Assembly: GCA_035048495.1 (NCBI GenBank)
Contig: CM068541.1
Coordinates: forward strand, 18,359,929-18,423,928
Origin: Euptelea pleiosperma
Lineage: Eukaryota; Streptophyta; Magnoliopsida; Ranunculales; Eupteleaceae
DNA length: 64,000 bases
Direction: 5' to 3'
In this document: positions 33,173-44,065 of the stretch, in pieces
Numbering within the stretch: position 1 is the stretch's first letter
How the letters are laid out: each line of letters opens with the position of its first letter
Position numbers and translations under genes: made by a program
The notes under the pieces: model-generated
What the model was told of the DNA's origin: nothing
What the model saw: only the letters and a program-made list of their open reading frames with translations
Databases searched by the model: none

Positions 33173-33407
33173 CTGCTCTCAGGAGATAATTCCCATTTTT
33201 TCTGCAATCTGTACAGTAGTTGGTTATGAGGCGAGGTAAGATCGTGGTGGATTGCCTACTTGCATGTAAAGCTGGGCCTCACTCCAAAATTGAAACCCAG
33301 GCCCAACCCGTAGCCCAGTCTATAGTCGAGCCAATGGGCTTGGTCCTAGGCCGGGCCGTGGGCTTGGTAATGGGCTGGGTAGCAGGCCATGACTCTTTAG
33401 CTCGTTT
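33173..33407. other. GC-richer repeat with GGGCC/GGCCC words
   Basis: Rich in GGGCT, GGCCGGGCC and CAGGCCCAACCC, similar in style to hAT ends and to 17074-17345. No boundaries are visible. Confidence 0.3.
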
Positions 33408-33640
33408 TGTGGACCTACAATCAAAAAATCAGCCTGATTGCTGATTTCTAGCTGTTGGATTTTTACAATTTTTATAATGGGGTCATGAACAGGCCTAAGG
33501 ATGTGTTCCAAGCCCGTGATAAAAGAACACTCAAATCCAACTATTATAATTCACTAATCAGGCTGATTTTTGGTATATAGCTCCAAGGAATGGCCCAAAC
33601 ATACGTGACTCAGTGGGTCCAAGAGAGTGTACCACGTGGC
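33408..33640. repeat. Foldback repeat relic
   Basis: GTGGACCTACAATC, AATCAGCCTGATTGCTGATT and, inverted, CACTAATCAGGCTGATTTT with GTACCACGTGGCA outside. Same family as 15137-15866. Confidence 0.6.
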
Positions 33641-33901
33641 ATTTCATGCAATGGTCAGAAATTACCAGAAAAAAAATGAAATGACCACAACCTTCAATTT
33701 AATGGAATATTCAGGAAAAATAATTTATCCAAAAAATATACAGAAAAAAAATGCATGGGAAAAGTTCACCATCATCATTTCTCCTGATCATCCAAATGTT
33801 CAGCAAACCTTTGCATTGGCCAAAATCTGGAGTGTTAAGAATAATCTAAAGCAACAAAATACATGTTGGATGTTGATGACATGTATGTGCCCAACCTTCA
33901 T
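33641..33901. other. No feature seen
   Basis: Open frame 33627-34070 runs from unique AT-rich DNA into the CT repeat of the next element and is not credible as a gene. Confidence 0.4.
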
Positions 33902-33910
33902 TAATTCAAA

Positions 33911-34092
33911 GGATCGCTCTACGGGCACCCCACTTGGACCAAAATACACCCCCCTCCCCCCCTTAAGCCGGGCACCCACCCCTTCCTCTCTCTCTCTCTC
34001 TCTCTCTCTCGCTCACTCTACTGTAACTCTCTCCCCCCACTCTTTCTCTCTGTCTCTCTCTTTACTGTAACTCTCTCTCTCTCTCCCCACTC

Positions 34093-34126
<34 letters not shown>

Positions 34127-34150
34127 AATGTACCTCTCTCTCTCACTCTC

Positions 34151-34187
<37 letters not shown>

Positions 34188-34421
34188 ACTTTTAGCCTCC
34201 ACAGTGTTGCACTACCGTGGGGGCTAAAAGCTCAGGGGAGCGAGAGAGAGAGAGAGAGAGAGAGTGAGTGCGTGAGGTATAGAGAGAGAGAGGGTAGAGT
34301 GAGAGATAGAAGGGGGGAGTTATAGTAGAGAGAGATAGGAATAGAGAGAGAAGGAGAAGGGACGGGGAAGGGGTGAAGGGAGGGGTATTTTGGTCCAAGT
34401 GGGGTGCCCGTAGAGCGACCC
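33911..34421. mobile_element. Long-TIR Mutator-like MITE with CT/GA arms (511 bp)
   Basis: The left end is GGATCGCTCTACGGGCACCC and the right end, inverted, is GGGTCGCTCTACGGGCACCC; the inverted repeat continues through CACTTGGACCAAAATA. An exact 9-bp duplication TAATTCAAA flanks it (33902-33910 and 34422-34430). Between the ends are long (CT)n tracts, a central GACTTTTAGCC...GGGCTAAAAG hairpin, then (GA)n tracts, so almost the whole element can fold on itself. No coding capacity. Confidence 0.85.
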
Positions 34422-34504
34422 TAATTCAAAAGATCCCAAGTTTGCTGTCCACCAGGGGTTTGAAGTCCCCTTCCAAAAATGCAACGTGACACACTCTTTT
34501 GGGC

Positions 34505-35019
34505 CAGGCCGCGGGCCAAAATGCCATGCTGAACTGTAGTATAAGCATGGTTGAAAATCTCATTTCGTCTTGTTCTGTCTTGGCTGAGACATCCTGTTCC
34601 AGTAAGGTACCGAGACGATACATAACAGAATGTATAGTCTGGTGCCATCAACTTAATTTAAGTACTAAAATTGGTTTAAAATCTTATTTTCACTATATAT
34701 GTACTTTCAACCATGCATTTTGACTAGTGTACTTGACTCAATCAACACTAGAGCCAAGTTTCTCTTACAAACCAGATTAAGCTTGACAAGACAAAATATT
34801 TATAAGCCTCATTAAAAAAGTGGGTAAGACAATGAAAACTTGAAATACTTATGAGAGGGCATGCTTGAAACTTTGTGACAATTCAAAAACTTGAGAACTT
34901 GATTGGTTTGACTCTCAACTCGATGAATCATGGGAGACAAGTTGGAAATTCAAGGCAAATTTTGTATTTTTCACCTTGTTTTTACTTTTTTTCCAATCTG
35001 CCCATGCCTAGTGGCTACC
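34505..35019. repeat. Duplicated block, copy B, part 1
   Basis: Matches 17322-17530 and then 18535-18835 of copy A, joined at about 34710-34725 with loss of the 1 kb between. It is interrupted at 35019 by the insertion 35020-37877 and resumes at 37878. Confidence 0.85.
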
Positions 35020-37877
35020 TAAAAGTAGGGTTTTTCCTCATCGTTGGTTACGGAAACCCTAGAATCAACAAGATTTGTAATTTGATCCGAATTTTATCCT
35101 GCAAAAGTATGCAATTTCATATAGGGATTCGTGTCGGATGTCAATCCGCACTCGGGATTAGTCGCGTTAGCACAAATAAGAACACATTAAACACGGAAAT
35201 TGCTAGAATGGTAGGGTGTGATTTAAAATAATCTTGATTGGATTTTTAACAGAATTGTGCACATTAACAATATTGATCAAAATATGAATGAGAACTTAAT
35301 AATCCAAACACAACTCATAATCAAAATTCTTTATTAAATCAGAATTGTCTACAATGCATACAATCGAGATTCAAGTAAAGTTGATAAAAAAAAAACTAAT
35401 TAGAGAGGGAGATTTTAGAGAGAGAAAATACTATCCTAGAGAGAAAAAGGTAGAGAGAAGAAGTAGAAGTGAGAAGAAATTATAGAATGTATTCTAGACT
35501 TACCCGAACTTGGTCAGAATGGATGCTTGGCCATGATTTGGCCAAGGATAGTGAGTGAGAAAATGGGGCCCACGGTTTGGACTGCTAGTGATGCTCCAAA
35601 CCATGGCAATGGTGGTGACTGGTAGTCCGTGGTGATCAAAAGTTGAGGGGCATGGTGGACTAGCAGTTTGAAGGGTGGAACGGGTTGCAAATGGTGGAGA
35701 GTGGAGCGGCTCTTGGTGGTGCAGCAGCACTTGAAGTGGAGGATGGCTGCTGACTGCTGCTGCAAGTGGCGGTGGTAGGCTGAGGTAAGTTTAACCCGCC
35801 TCCTCCTCTCTTCTTCTTCTTCTCTTCTCCTTTCTTTCCTTCCTTTTTTTTTTTTTTTTGCTTTGTTCTTTGGGTGACACAGACTGGAGTTGCAGGTTGC
35901 AACTCCAACACGTTTAGAGAGAAGGGATGGTGGGCGGTGATGAATGGACAGTATGGTGTGGGGGCGGTAAAGGAGAAGAAGGAGACGCTGTTGTGGAGGA
36001 AAACAACGGCCTGCAACTCGTTTTTGCAGGCCAACAGATGAGTTGAGGAGGAGCTTGCAGCGGTGGAGCTTGCTGGATGTGAGAGGCATCGGGTTGGAGT
36101 GGTGTAAGGTGCAGCAGATTGTAGCAGCGGTAATGGAGGTTTGAGAGGAGAGAAACCGGCTGGACAGATGGGAGATGGAGTTCAGGGCATGGAGAAGAGA
36201 GTGGAGATGATGGACGGCTTGGGGTCAAAGAATGGTGGAGGACCGCTGGTGGAGGTGCTGATCGAGGTGGAGAGGAACAGCAGGTAAGCGTTCCTCTTCT
36301 CAGAGGCATGGGAAGTGAAGAAATTTGGGAGAGATCTCCCTTGCTAAAACCGTTGGAGGGAGGGGAGAGAAGAGAGAGAATGGAGGAGAAGAAAAATCTG
36401 GGACGTGGGAGAGAGCTGCCGAATTATATTTTGATTTTTCTTTATGCATCCTCCCCCTCTCCTCTATTTAGAAACTGTCTAATCTTTCCAAAACGTGGTA
36501 GTGGGTGGATGCTTTTCCAGCCCTTTGATCCTCTCCTTCTTCTAGAAATCCCAGCCATTCAATAGCACATGGCAAACACCACCTTACAATTTCTATGTTT
36601 TCAAAAAGATATTTTCCCTTTTAAAAGATTCCTCCCATAAAAACAAAAACCTCTTATACCTATTCCATCTTGTATTTTCCGTAAAATAATCCCATGTGGA
36701 CCAATGTCCAGCAACACTTTAATGCTCCGCCAATATTTCCCCAGCTACCTCCATCTTTTAGAAACTTTCATTCCAAAAATGTTTCCTTCGTTTTAAAAAA
36801 AACTTGTTTTAGAAACATTTATAAAATATCATCTTTTAAATACCCAACACCTAGTTTTTCTTCTAGGATAAAATCTCCCTCCTTTTTTTTGAAAAAAATA
36901 AAAAATAAATAAAAAATAAAAAATAATTCCCTTTTTGAAGAAATATTTGTCTTTAAAAAATCTTTGTTTCTTAAAACTTTTCCAAATTTTACTCTCCTAT
37001 CCTTCTTCTTCTTTAAAGAAAATCGTTTCTTATCCATGCTAGGAATGTGGGTCCCATCGAATGGCTGAGCCATGAGTAATGGGTCAGCATTTCATCTCGG
37101 CTTAGGCCCATAGGATTGAACATGAAATGATGAGGGCCATTGGATTTACTAGATGGTGAGATGGATGATCGGGGGACTGACTGAGCGATCGTACGGTAGA
37201 GATGGATGGTGATGATCGGGCAATGGAGATTGGCCAAGGTAGGCCGTAGGATTGAGTGACTAAGTAGGGGGGAGGATCGGATGATTTGGATTGTGAACAG
37301 AGAGAGAATGAGGATCTAGAGAGAGGAGAGAGAAAATATTACAAAATAAAGAGAAAATGCTAGCAGAGGGTCTTGAACCCTGGTCTTTGACTTGGTCTTC
37401 TGCACGCTTCACCAACTGAGCAAGTTTTCATCTTGTGTTAGTTGATAAGCTTTAATATCCTTAGTCTCTTCTTTGAGAGTTTGTCTCTCTTTTTCCCTTA
37501 ATCTTCTCTCAGGCTTTTCCGACTCTCTAGCTCTCCCAGCATTTGTCATGCATCTTCTTATCCTCAGCCCATTGGCTCTTGTGCTTTGGTCCTAGACTTT
37601 GGCAGTCAATTGTGGGCCCACAATCCTTAAAATTCTCCAATCGGGTTTCCTGCGATAAAATAAGCGCGTAATGAGACTTAATCAGAATGGCTTTATATCT
37701 AGACTTTCGAAAATGTGTTTAATTGATGCAAATATACCATTTCGTCCAGAAAAGTGTGTTCTACGCAATAGAAGAGACTCTTACGTAGAAAAGTGATAAA
37801 TAGAGCAGTTTTACGTAGGAGAGTGCGATAACACTAGAAAAATAGTTGCTTTAAATAACACTTTTGAGCGAATATCA
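35020..37877 (-). mobile_element. 2.86-kb insertion, putative solo LTR
   Basis: Interrupts the duplicated block exactly: CTACC precedes it (35015-35019) and follows it (37878-37882), a 5-bp target duplication as made by LTR retrotransposons, while copy A reads GGCTACCCTACTCTG uninterrupted. On the minus strand it begins TGATATTCGCTC and ends CCCTACTTTTA, so a TG..TA type LTR would fit. I find no pol gene or primer-binding site. Several open frames (35514-36309) are low-complexity CT/GA-rich. A tRNA-like segment lies inside. Confidence 0.5.
37360..37432 (-). mobile_element. tRNA-like (SINE head) segment
   Basis: Minus strand has CTTGCTCAGTTGGTGAAGCG (A box, about 37403-37424) and GGGTTCAAGACCC (B box, 37368-37380) at tRNA-like spacing. 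It resembles the SINE head at 17885. No CCA-proximal acceptor stem pairing is evident, so I do not call a functional tRNA. Confidence 0.45.
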
Positions 37878-39145
37878 CTACCGTACTCTGTTTAAATCTC
37901 ATAATGGGTAGGTATAGAAGCAGGTCATTCAGGATTCGTCATTAAGGGTATTCACAAAGATGATCTTGTAGAGCAGTCCAATTAAATAATCCTAATCATA
38001 TAATCTATCACATTCTTTGGACAGTCAGTAAAATTACAGTGAATAGTCCAAAAAAAATTTGAGCCCCAAGCTTCCCTTATTTCATGTTGTTTTCTTGACT
38101 TTCACAGAATAGATCTATATATAGGAATCAATGGCTAGAAGATGTTTTCATAGAATGGATCTTTATCAAATAAATGCACAAGCACAAAGAAGTTGAAACA
38201 AGCCATATATTAACAGTTAGCATATGCACAAGGACAGAAATGCAAGATTTCAAACCCTTACACTATATTATTCACTCTCTATTCAAGTTTTGCGCATAGT
38301 AGCGCTTCCAAACTAATGTCATATATGGTCTAGGAATTCAATGGAAGCATAGTTAACTATCTCTTCACCTAAAATGCCTATCTACAATCAGTAAATCTTT
38401 TGTTATTTAACAATTATACAAGGAAAAGCAGATCAGTATCTAATACAGCTATGGGTGGTAGAGACAGATACCACCCAATATGAGCTAGAAGATGGATGCC
38501 TAAGGACTTTCTCAACTTGGTTTTTTTCTGTGAAGTCAACATTGGAGGATAGTACAGCTAAGGATATCAGCTTCATCATTTCCAATTTGGGACTCGATTA
38601 GGCTGTAAGGGTTGATTTCAAGTTGTCCTTTTTACCTCTCTTGATAGGAAACTATATGCCTCTGGACACTACACATCCTAACTCATACATTTGTTTTCTT
38701 GCTCAACTTCTCTGGACACATCCTTCCTAACTCAACTTTAGTTTTTATCTGCGAAGTCAAAAATGTGGAGATAGTGCAGCCAACTAAGGATATCAGTTTC
38801 ATCACTTCCAATTTTGGGACTGAATTAGGCCGTATGGGTGTATTTCAATGTGTCTTTCTACCTCTCTTGATAGGAAACTATATTTCTTTGGACAATATAT
38901 ATTGATAGCATACACTAGACTGCTACACTTCACCAAACCCAGGCTGGACAATGTGTTACATAAAATTAAATAAATGAAGGGGCATCCCTTTTCTAAGGGC
39001 ATACCTAGGATCCACTCCCGCTAGTTACTTATGATGTAACCAGTTCCAGTCCACATTATTTTATCTGTTTTAAAAATTGACATTTTTACATTTCTTGAAT
39101 ATAAAACTAAAGTTCACAAGTAGTCCCAGTCAGCAAATTGTGTGA
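37878..39145. repeat. Duplicated block, copy B, part 2
   Basis: Matches 18828-20690 of copy A with internal deletions, then 22553-22676 (38905-39035), then 27165-27262 (39055-39142). The 4.5 kb of rearranged LINE present in copy A is absent here. The internal tandem duplication is kept (38505-38700 and 38730-38905). Confidence 0.85.
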
Positions 39146-39208
39146 GGTTGGATCATATAAAACTAAATCGGATTATGCTTCCAGTTTACACATTTTGTGT
39201 GATGTTGG

Positions 39209-39360
39209 ATCAGGTGATTGTTGTTGGGCCTGGATCTTTGGATGAGGAATACAACAGGAAGTCCCTGACGGTCACGCAGGGAACATGATCTTGTATTCAA
39301 AATTCGCGAAAATGATGGCAGTGACTATTCAGACTACAGGATCTTTGTTCATGTGCTTTA
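39209..39360 (+). pseudogene. Relic of chloroplast 20-kDa co-chaperonin
   Basis: Reads VIVVGPGSLDEEYNRKSLTV then TQG, which matches the second Cpn10 domain of plant CPN20/CPN21 (VVAVGPGSLDEEGNRKPLSV). After one frameshift ILYSKFA follows (family: VLYSKYAG), and after another NDGSDYSDYRI (family: GSDYIALR). CPN20 caps the chloroplast Cpn60 folding chamber. A CAG precedes GTGATTG, so this may be a decayed exon with its acceptor rather than a processed copy. No other exons are recognised nearby. Confidence 0.55.
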
Positions 39361-39656
39361 TTGTAGTATGTACTTTCTTTTTCTTTTTCATTGTAGAGTT
39401 GTTTTGAGGTAGGTGGTGTTCAACTGTAATAAAAATTGTGCTTTAATATATGACATTTTGATCAAGTTGATCTTTGTGAAGGGTCAACAATAAACCTATA
39501 CTTACTAAAGTTAAAACAAGCTCTACCACAATTTAAATTTAACAAACCCAATTGATCCAAAACTACTCAAATATAGGCCTCAACAATTTGTCATTTTACA
39601 CTCTTCAAGCAAAAAAAAAAAAAAAACAACAAGAAAGAACAGATGGACCTTCAAGA

Positions 39657-39742
39657 TTTTTTTTTTTTTAAAACCGTGGGTATCCGGGCCTCTTAGAGCA
39701 CCCGACTAGTCCCACGAGGCACGATAGTCACCCCTTCCACAA
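39657..39742 (-). mobile_element. SINE-like 3' end with poly(A), copy 1
   Basis: Minus strand reads GGGGTGACTATCGTGCCTCG, GTGGGACTAGTCGGGTGCTC, GGATACCCACGG, then an A-run. The same sequence, also ending in an A-run on the minus strand, is at 52634-52711. It looks like the 3' end of a short retroposon. Confidence 0.5.
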
Positions 39743-39784
39743 GTGCCCGAATGACATTCAGGAAATCGTAAGAACCAATTTACT

Positions 39785-39991
39785 TCAACAATATATAAGC
39801 TTTCTGCATATCCCAAGATCAATGTTCCTTGAATTTGACTTTCGTATCATAAGAGCAGGGCAGGTTTCGGCAACCCCATTTAGACGAGGCACTGACGTGG
39901 GTGTCTTGAAACCATCGACTGCCTCCACCTGCTTTTTGAAATCGTAGGTATCAACATCAACCAAAGATTTGCTACCCTCCTTAGACTCCAT
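39785..39991 (-). CDS. Small ORF resembling SIAMESE-related CDK inhibitor
   Basis: 68 codons, starting MESKEGSKSLVDVDTYDF. The middle DGFKTPTSVPRL followed at the right distance by ETCPALMIRK resembles the shared SMR motif (DGCKTPTS...IPxxxxCPPAPRK), which is involved in cyclin and CDK inhibition. Differences at Cys to Phe and PPAP to PALM, and the lack of the usual basic C-terminal part, make it either a degenerate copy or a coincidence. Upstream (minus strand, 40000-40220) is a 5'-UTR-like stretch with a CT repeat, bounded by the Helitron array. Expression data would settle it. Confidence 0.3.
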   Translation of the reverse strand: MESKEGSKSLVDVDTYDFKKQVEAVDGFKTPTSVPRLNGVAETCPALMIRKSNSRNIDLGICRKLIYC

Positions 39992-42773
39992 AGATGAAAA
40001 TGATCAGTGATTTCAAACGATAGAACCTGAAAGCAAAATTCTTTTGGGGGGAGGGCGAATGCAGTTTCTCAATCAGAAGAAAGAGAAACCCTTAAACAAA
40101 ACTCCTTAATAGCGAAAATGATCTGTAAATGCAAAAATAAAACTCTTAAACCCTAGGGAGAGAGAGAGAGAGTGTATACCTGGTTTGGAGGGAATTTCAG
40201 AAATTTTTGCAAATCCGTACTATTCTATATAATAGAACACAGTCGTTGCCTTCCCACTTATACCTCCTCTTATAGGCATCAACAAAGAAGGGCTGAGATC
40301 TAATCCTCCCCCAAATGGACGGTGGATCTCAGCCACTCACCTGATTTTGGCAAATTCTTTGTCGAGGAGTGACGATGGCACGGGGCACCCACTAGTATAT
40401 AACAAAACAAGGAAGTTGTCTCCCCACTTATACCCCCTCTTATCTATTTAGACAAAGAAGGGCTGAGATCTTATCCCCCAAATAGATGGTGGATCTCAGC
40501 CATTCACACTCAATTTTGACAAACGCTTTTGCTGGAGAGTGCCATGGGCACGGGCCACCCACTATCTATATAACAAGTGACAGTGGTTGTCTTATACCCC
40601 TCTTATCTTATATGGCTTCAATAATGAATGGCTGAGATCCACTATGCTTCAAATCGATGGCTGAGATTAACTCCCACCGGATTTTGACAAACACTTTGTC
40701 GGAAAGTACCGCGGGCACGGGCCACCCACGCATATAACAAGACAACTCAGTTGTATTCTCTTATCTTATCCATCCATCTAATGTGGACGGTTAGATAAAG
40801 AGTCATTGAGATCAAATCCATCGATCTAATGTGGATGGTTAGATTTCAGCCACTCAATCCGCCTCATTTGACCTCAATTTATTCAAAATTTTAATTTCAA
40901 CACCTTTATTTTTTTGTTATTTATGTTATTTTTCCATTTCTCCCTCTGTGCGTTTCAATCCGTTATAATGGAAAAAACGGTAACACCCCAGTCCGTTATA
41001 CCGTTTGAGTGCCGAAGACACCCAATTTTTGCAAACGCTTTTGTTGGAGAGTGCCGTGGGCATGGGCCACCCACGCATATATCATGACAACTCAGTTGTA
41101 TTCTCTTACCTTATCCATCCATCTAATGTGGACGGTTAGATAAAGAGTGGTTGAGATGAAATCCATCGATCTAATGTGGACGGTTAGATTTCAGCCACTC
41201 AATCCGCCTCATTTGACCTCAATTTATTCAAAATTTTAATTTCAACACTGTTATTTCTGTTATTTTCCCATTTCTCCCTCTGTGCGTTACAATCCGTTAT
41301 AACAGCCGTTATAATGGAAAAAACGGTAATGCCCCAGTCTGTTATACCGTTTGAGTGCCGAAGGCACCCAATTTTTACAACCGCTTTTGTCGGAGGGCAT
41401 TGGCCATTTACTATTCTATATAACAAAACACACTGGTTGTCTCCCTACTTAATTATACCTCCTCTTATAAGCATTAACAAAAAAGGGTGGAGATCTAATC
41501 CTCCCCCAAATGGACGGTGGATCTCTGCCACTCACCTGATTTTGGCAAATTCTTTGTCGAGGAGTGCCAATGGCACGGGGCACCCACTAGTATATAACAA
41601 AACAGGGAAGTTGTCTCCCCACTTATACCCCCTCTTATTTATTTAGACAAAGAAGGGCTGAGATCTTATCCCCCAAATAGATGGTGGATCTCAGCCATTC
41701 ACACCCAATTTTGACAAACGCTTAGTTGGAGAGTGCCGTGGGCACGGGCCACCCACTATCTATATAACAAGTGATGACTGTGATTTTCTTATACCCCTTC
41801 TTATCTTATATGGCTTCAATAACGTGTGGCTCAGATCCACTATGCTTCATATCGATGGCTGAGATTAACTCTCACACGATTTTGACAAACACTTTGTCGA
41901 AAAGTGCCGCGGGCAAGGGCCACCCACGCATATAACAAGACAACTCAGTTGTATTCTCTTATCTTATCCATCCATCTAATGTGGACGGCTAGATAAAGAT
42001 TGGTTGAGATCAAATCCATCGATCTAATGTGGACGGTTAGATTTCAGCCACTCAATCCGCCTCATTTGAGCTCAATTTATTTAAAATTTGAATTTCAACA
42101 CCATTATTTTTTGTTATTTTCCCATTTCCCCCTCTATGCGTTACAATCCGCTATAACAGCCGTTATAATGTAAAAAATGATAATGCCTCAGTCCGTTATA
42201 CCGTTTGAGTGCTGAAGGCACCCAATTTTTGCAAACGCTTTTGTCGGAGATCGAGTGCAGTGGGCACGGGCCATTTACTATTCTATATAACAAAATAATT
42301 TAGTTGTCTCCCTACTTATACCTCCTCGTATAAGCACCAACAAAGAAGGGCCGAGATCTAATCCTCCCCCAAATGGATGGTGGATCTCCGCCACTCACCT
42401 GATTTGGGCAAATTCTTTGTCAAGGAGTGCCGATGGCATGGGGCACCTACTAGTCTATATAACAAAATAGGACGGTTGTCTCCCCCTCTTATCCGGCTTC
42501 ATAAAGGATGGCCGAGATCTTATCACACCAAATGGACGGTGGATATCAGCCACTCACACCCAATTTTGACAAACGCTTTGTCAATGAGTGCCGTGGGCAC
42601 GGGTCACCTACTATCTATATAAGAAAACAGGACAGTTGTCTCCCCCTCTTATCCGGCTTCATAAAGAATGGTCGAGATCTTATCACACCAAATGGACAGT
42701 GGATCTCAACCACTCACACCCAATTTTGACAAGCGCTTTGTTGATGAGTGCCGTGGGCACGGGTCCCCGACTA

Positions 42774-43000
42774 TTTACGATACAAGGAATGGAATGGATT
42801 GGATTTACATATAGCCCAAGGGAGGCTCAAGAGCCCCACTTTTTATGCCTCGAGAGGGGTGTTACTGTTAAAACGAATTGAAAAGGCCAAGGCAAAAATC
42901 AAATAAAATGGATTTTAACGGATTTTAATGATTTTAACGGAAAAAAGTGGTGCTAAAATTTAAAAAAAAAAAATATAATTTAACAAAAATTTAATGGTTT
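42774..43000. mobile_element. Mutator-like MITE fragment in Helitron array
   Basis: Interrupts the array between a unit ending at 42773 and the truncated unit from about 43000. The right part (from 42860) has GGTGTTACTGTTAAAACG and TGGATTTTAACGGATTTTAA, matching the interior of the elements at 14612 and 15410. No target duplication seen. Confidence 0.5.
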
Positions 43001-43588
43001 TCTTATACCCCTCTTATCTTATATGGCTTCAATAATGAGTGGCTGAGATCCACTATGCTTCATATCAATGGCTGAGATTAACTCCCACCTAATTTGGACA
43101 AACACTTTGTAGGAAAGTACCGCGGGCACGGGCCACCCACGCATATATCAAGACAACTCAGTTGTATTCTCTTATCTTATCCATCCATCCAATGTGGACG
43201 GTTAGATAAAGAGTGGTTGAGATCAAATCCATTGATCTAATGTGGACGGTTAGATTTCAGCCACTCAATTCGCCTCATTTGACCTCAATTTATTCAAAAT
43301 TTAAATTTCAACCCCGTTATTTTTTGTTATTTCTATTATTTTTCCATTTCTCCCTCTATGTGTTACAATCCGTTATAATGGAAAAAACGGTAATGCCTCA
43401 GTCCGTTATACCGTTTGAGTGCTGAAGGCACCCATTTTGTGCAAATGCTTTTTGTCGGAGAGTGCCGTGGGCATGGGCCATTTACTATTCTATATAACAA
43501 AACACATTGGTTGTCTTCCTACGTATACCTCCTCTAATCCTCCCCCCAAATGGACTGTGGATCTCCGCCACTCACTGATTTTGGCAAA

Positions 43589-44065
43589 GGGAAATTCAAT
43601 TTGCCCCCCACAAATTCCACAAGCACCCCATTGGGTGCTTTTGGGCCGAAAATGCCCTTAGACAAAAAAAAAACCCAAGCACACCACTCTTCGTCCTTCC
43701 CTCTCCACCTCTTTCTCCACCTCTCTTCCTCCCTCTCCACCTCTTACCATCCTCTCTCTCTCTCCACCTCTCTCCCTCCCTCTCCACCTCTTACCATCCC
43801 CTCTCTCTCTCCACCTCTGTCACCTGAAAAAAACCCAAAACAAAGGAAAAAAAAGGACGCTGCCACCACAAGTACGTCTCTCTCTCTCTCTCTCTGGCGC
43901 CACGATGGTTAGTGCTGTGGGGCCAGAGAGAGAGAGGATGGTGAGAGGCGGAGAGGGAGGGACGAAGAGTGGGTGCTTGGGTTTTTTTGGTCTAAGGGCA
44001 TTTTCGGCCCAAAAGCATCTAAATGGGGTGCTTTTGGAATTTGTTGGGTGCAAATAGAATTTTCC
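43589..44065. mobile_element. Long-TIR Mutator-like MITE (477 bp) in last Helitron unit
   Basis: The left end is GGGAAATTCAATTTGCCCCC and the right end, inverted, is GGAAAATTCTATTTGCACCC; the inverted repeats extend about 85 bp through GGCCGAAAATGCCCTTAGAC. An exact 9-bp duplication TTTGGCAAA flanks it (43580-43588 and 44066-44074). The target is the conserved GATTTTGGCAAATTC of an A-type Helitron unit, seen intact at 40345 and 41540. The middle is CT-rich then GA-rich and can fold. No coding capacity. Confidence 0.88.

Noticed and set aside
33627..34325. ORFs through the CT/GA arms
   Set aside because: Leu-Ser and Arg-Glu repeats encoded by microsatellite arms of the 33911-34421 element.
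35514..36309. Overlapping minus-strand ORFs of 191, 124 and 131 codons
   Set aside because: Three frames of one CT/GA-rich stretch, low complexity, rich in His, Pro, Ser; typical chance ORFs of biased DNA.
37360..37432. Functional tRNA gene
   Set aside because: A and B boxes are present but no convincing acceptor stem or full cloverleaf; treated as a SINE-type head.
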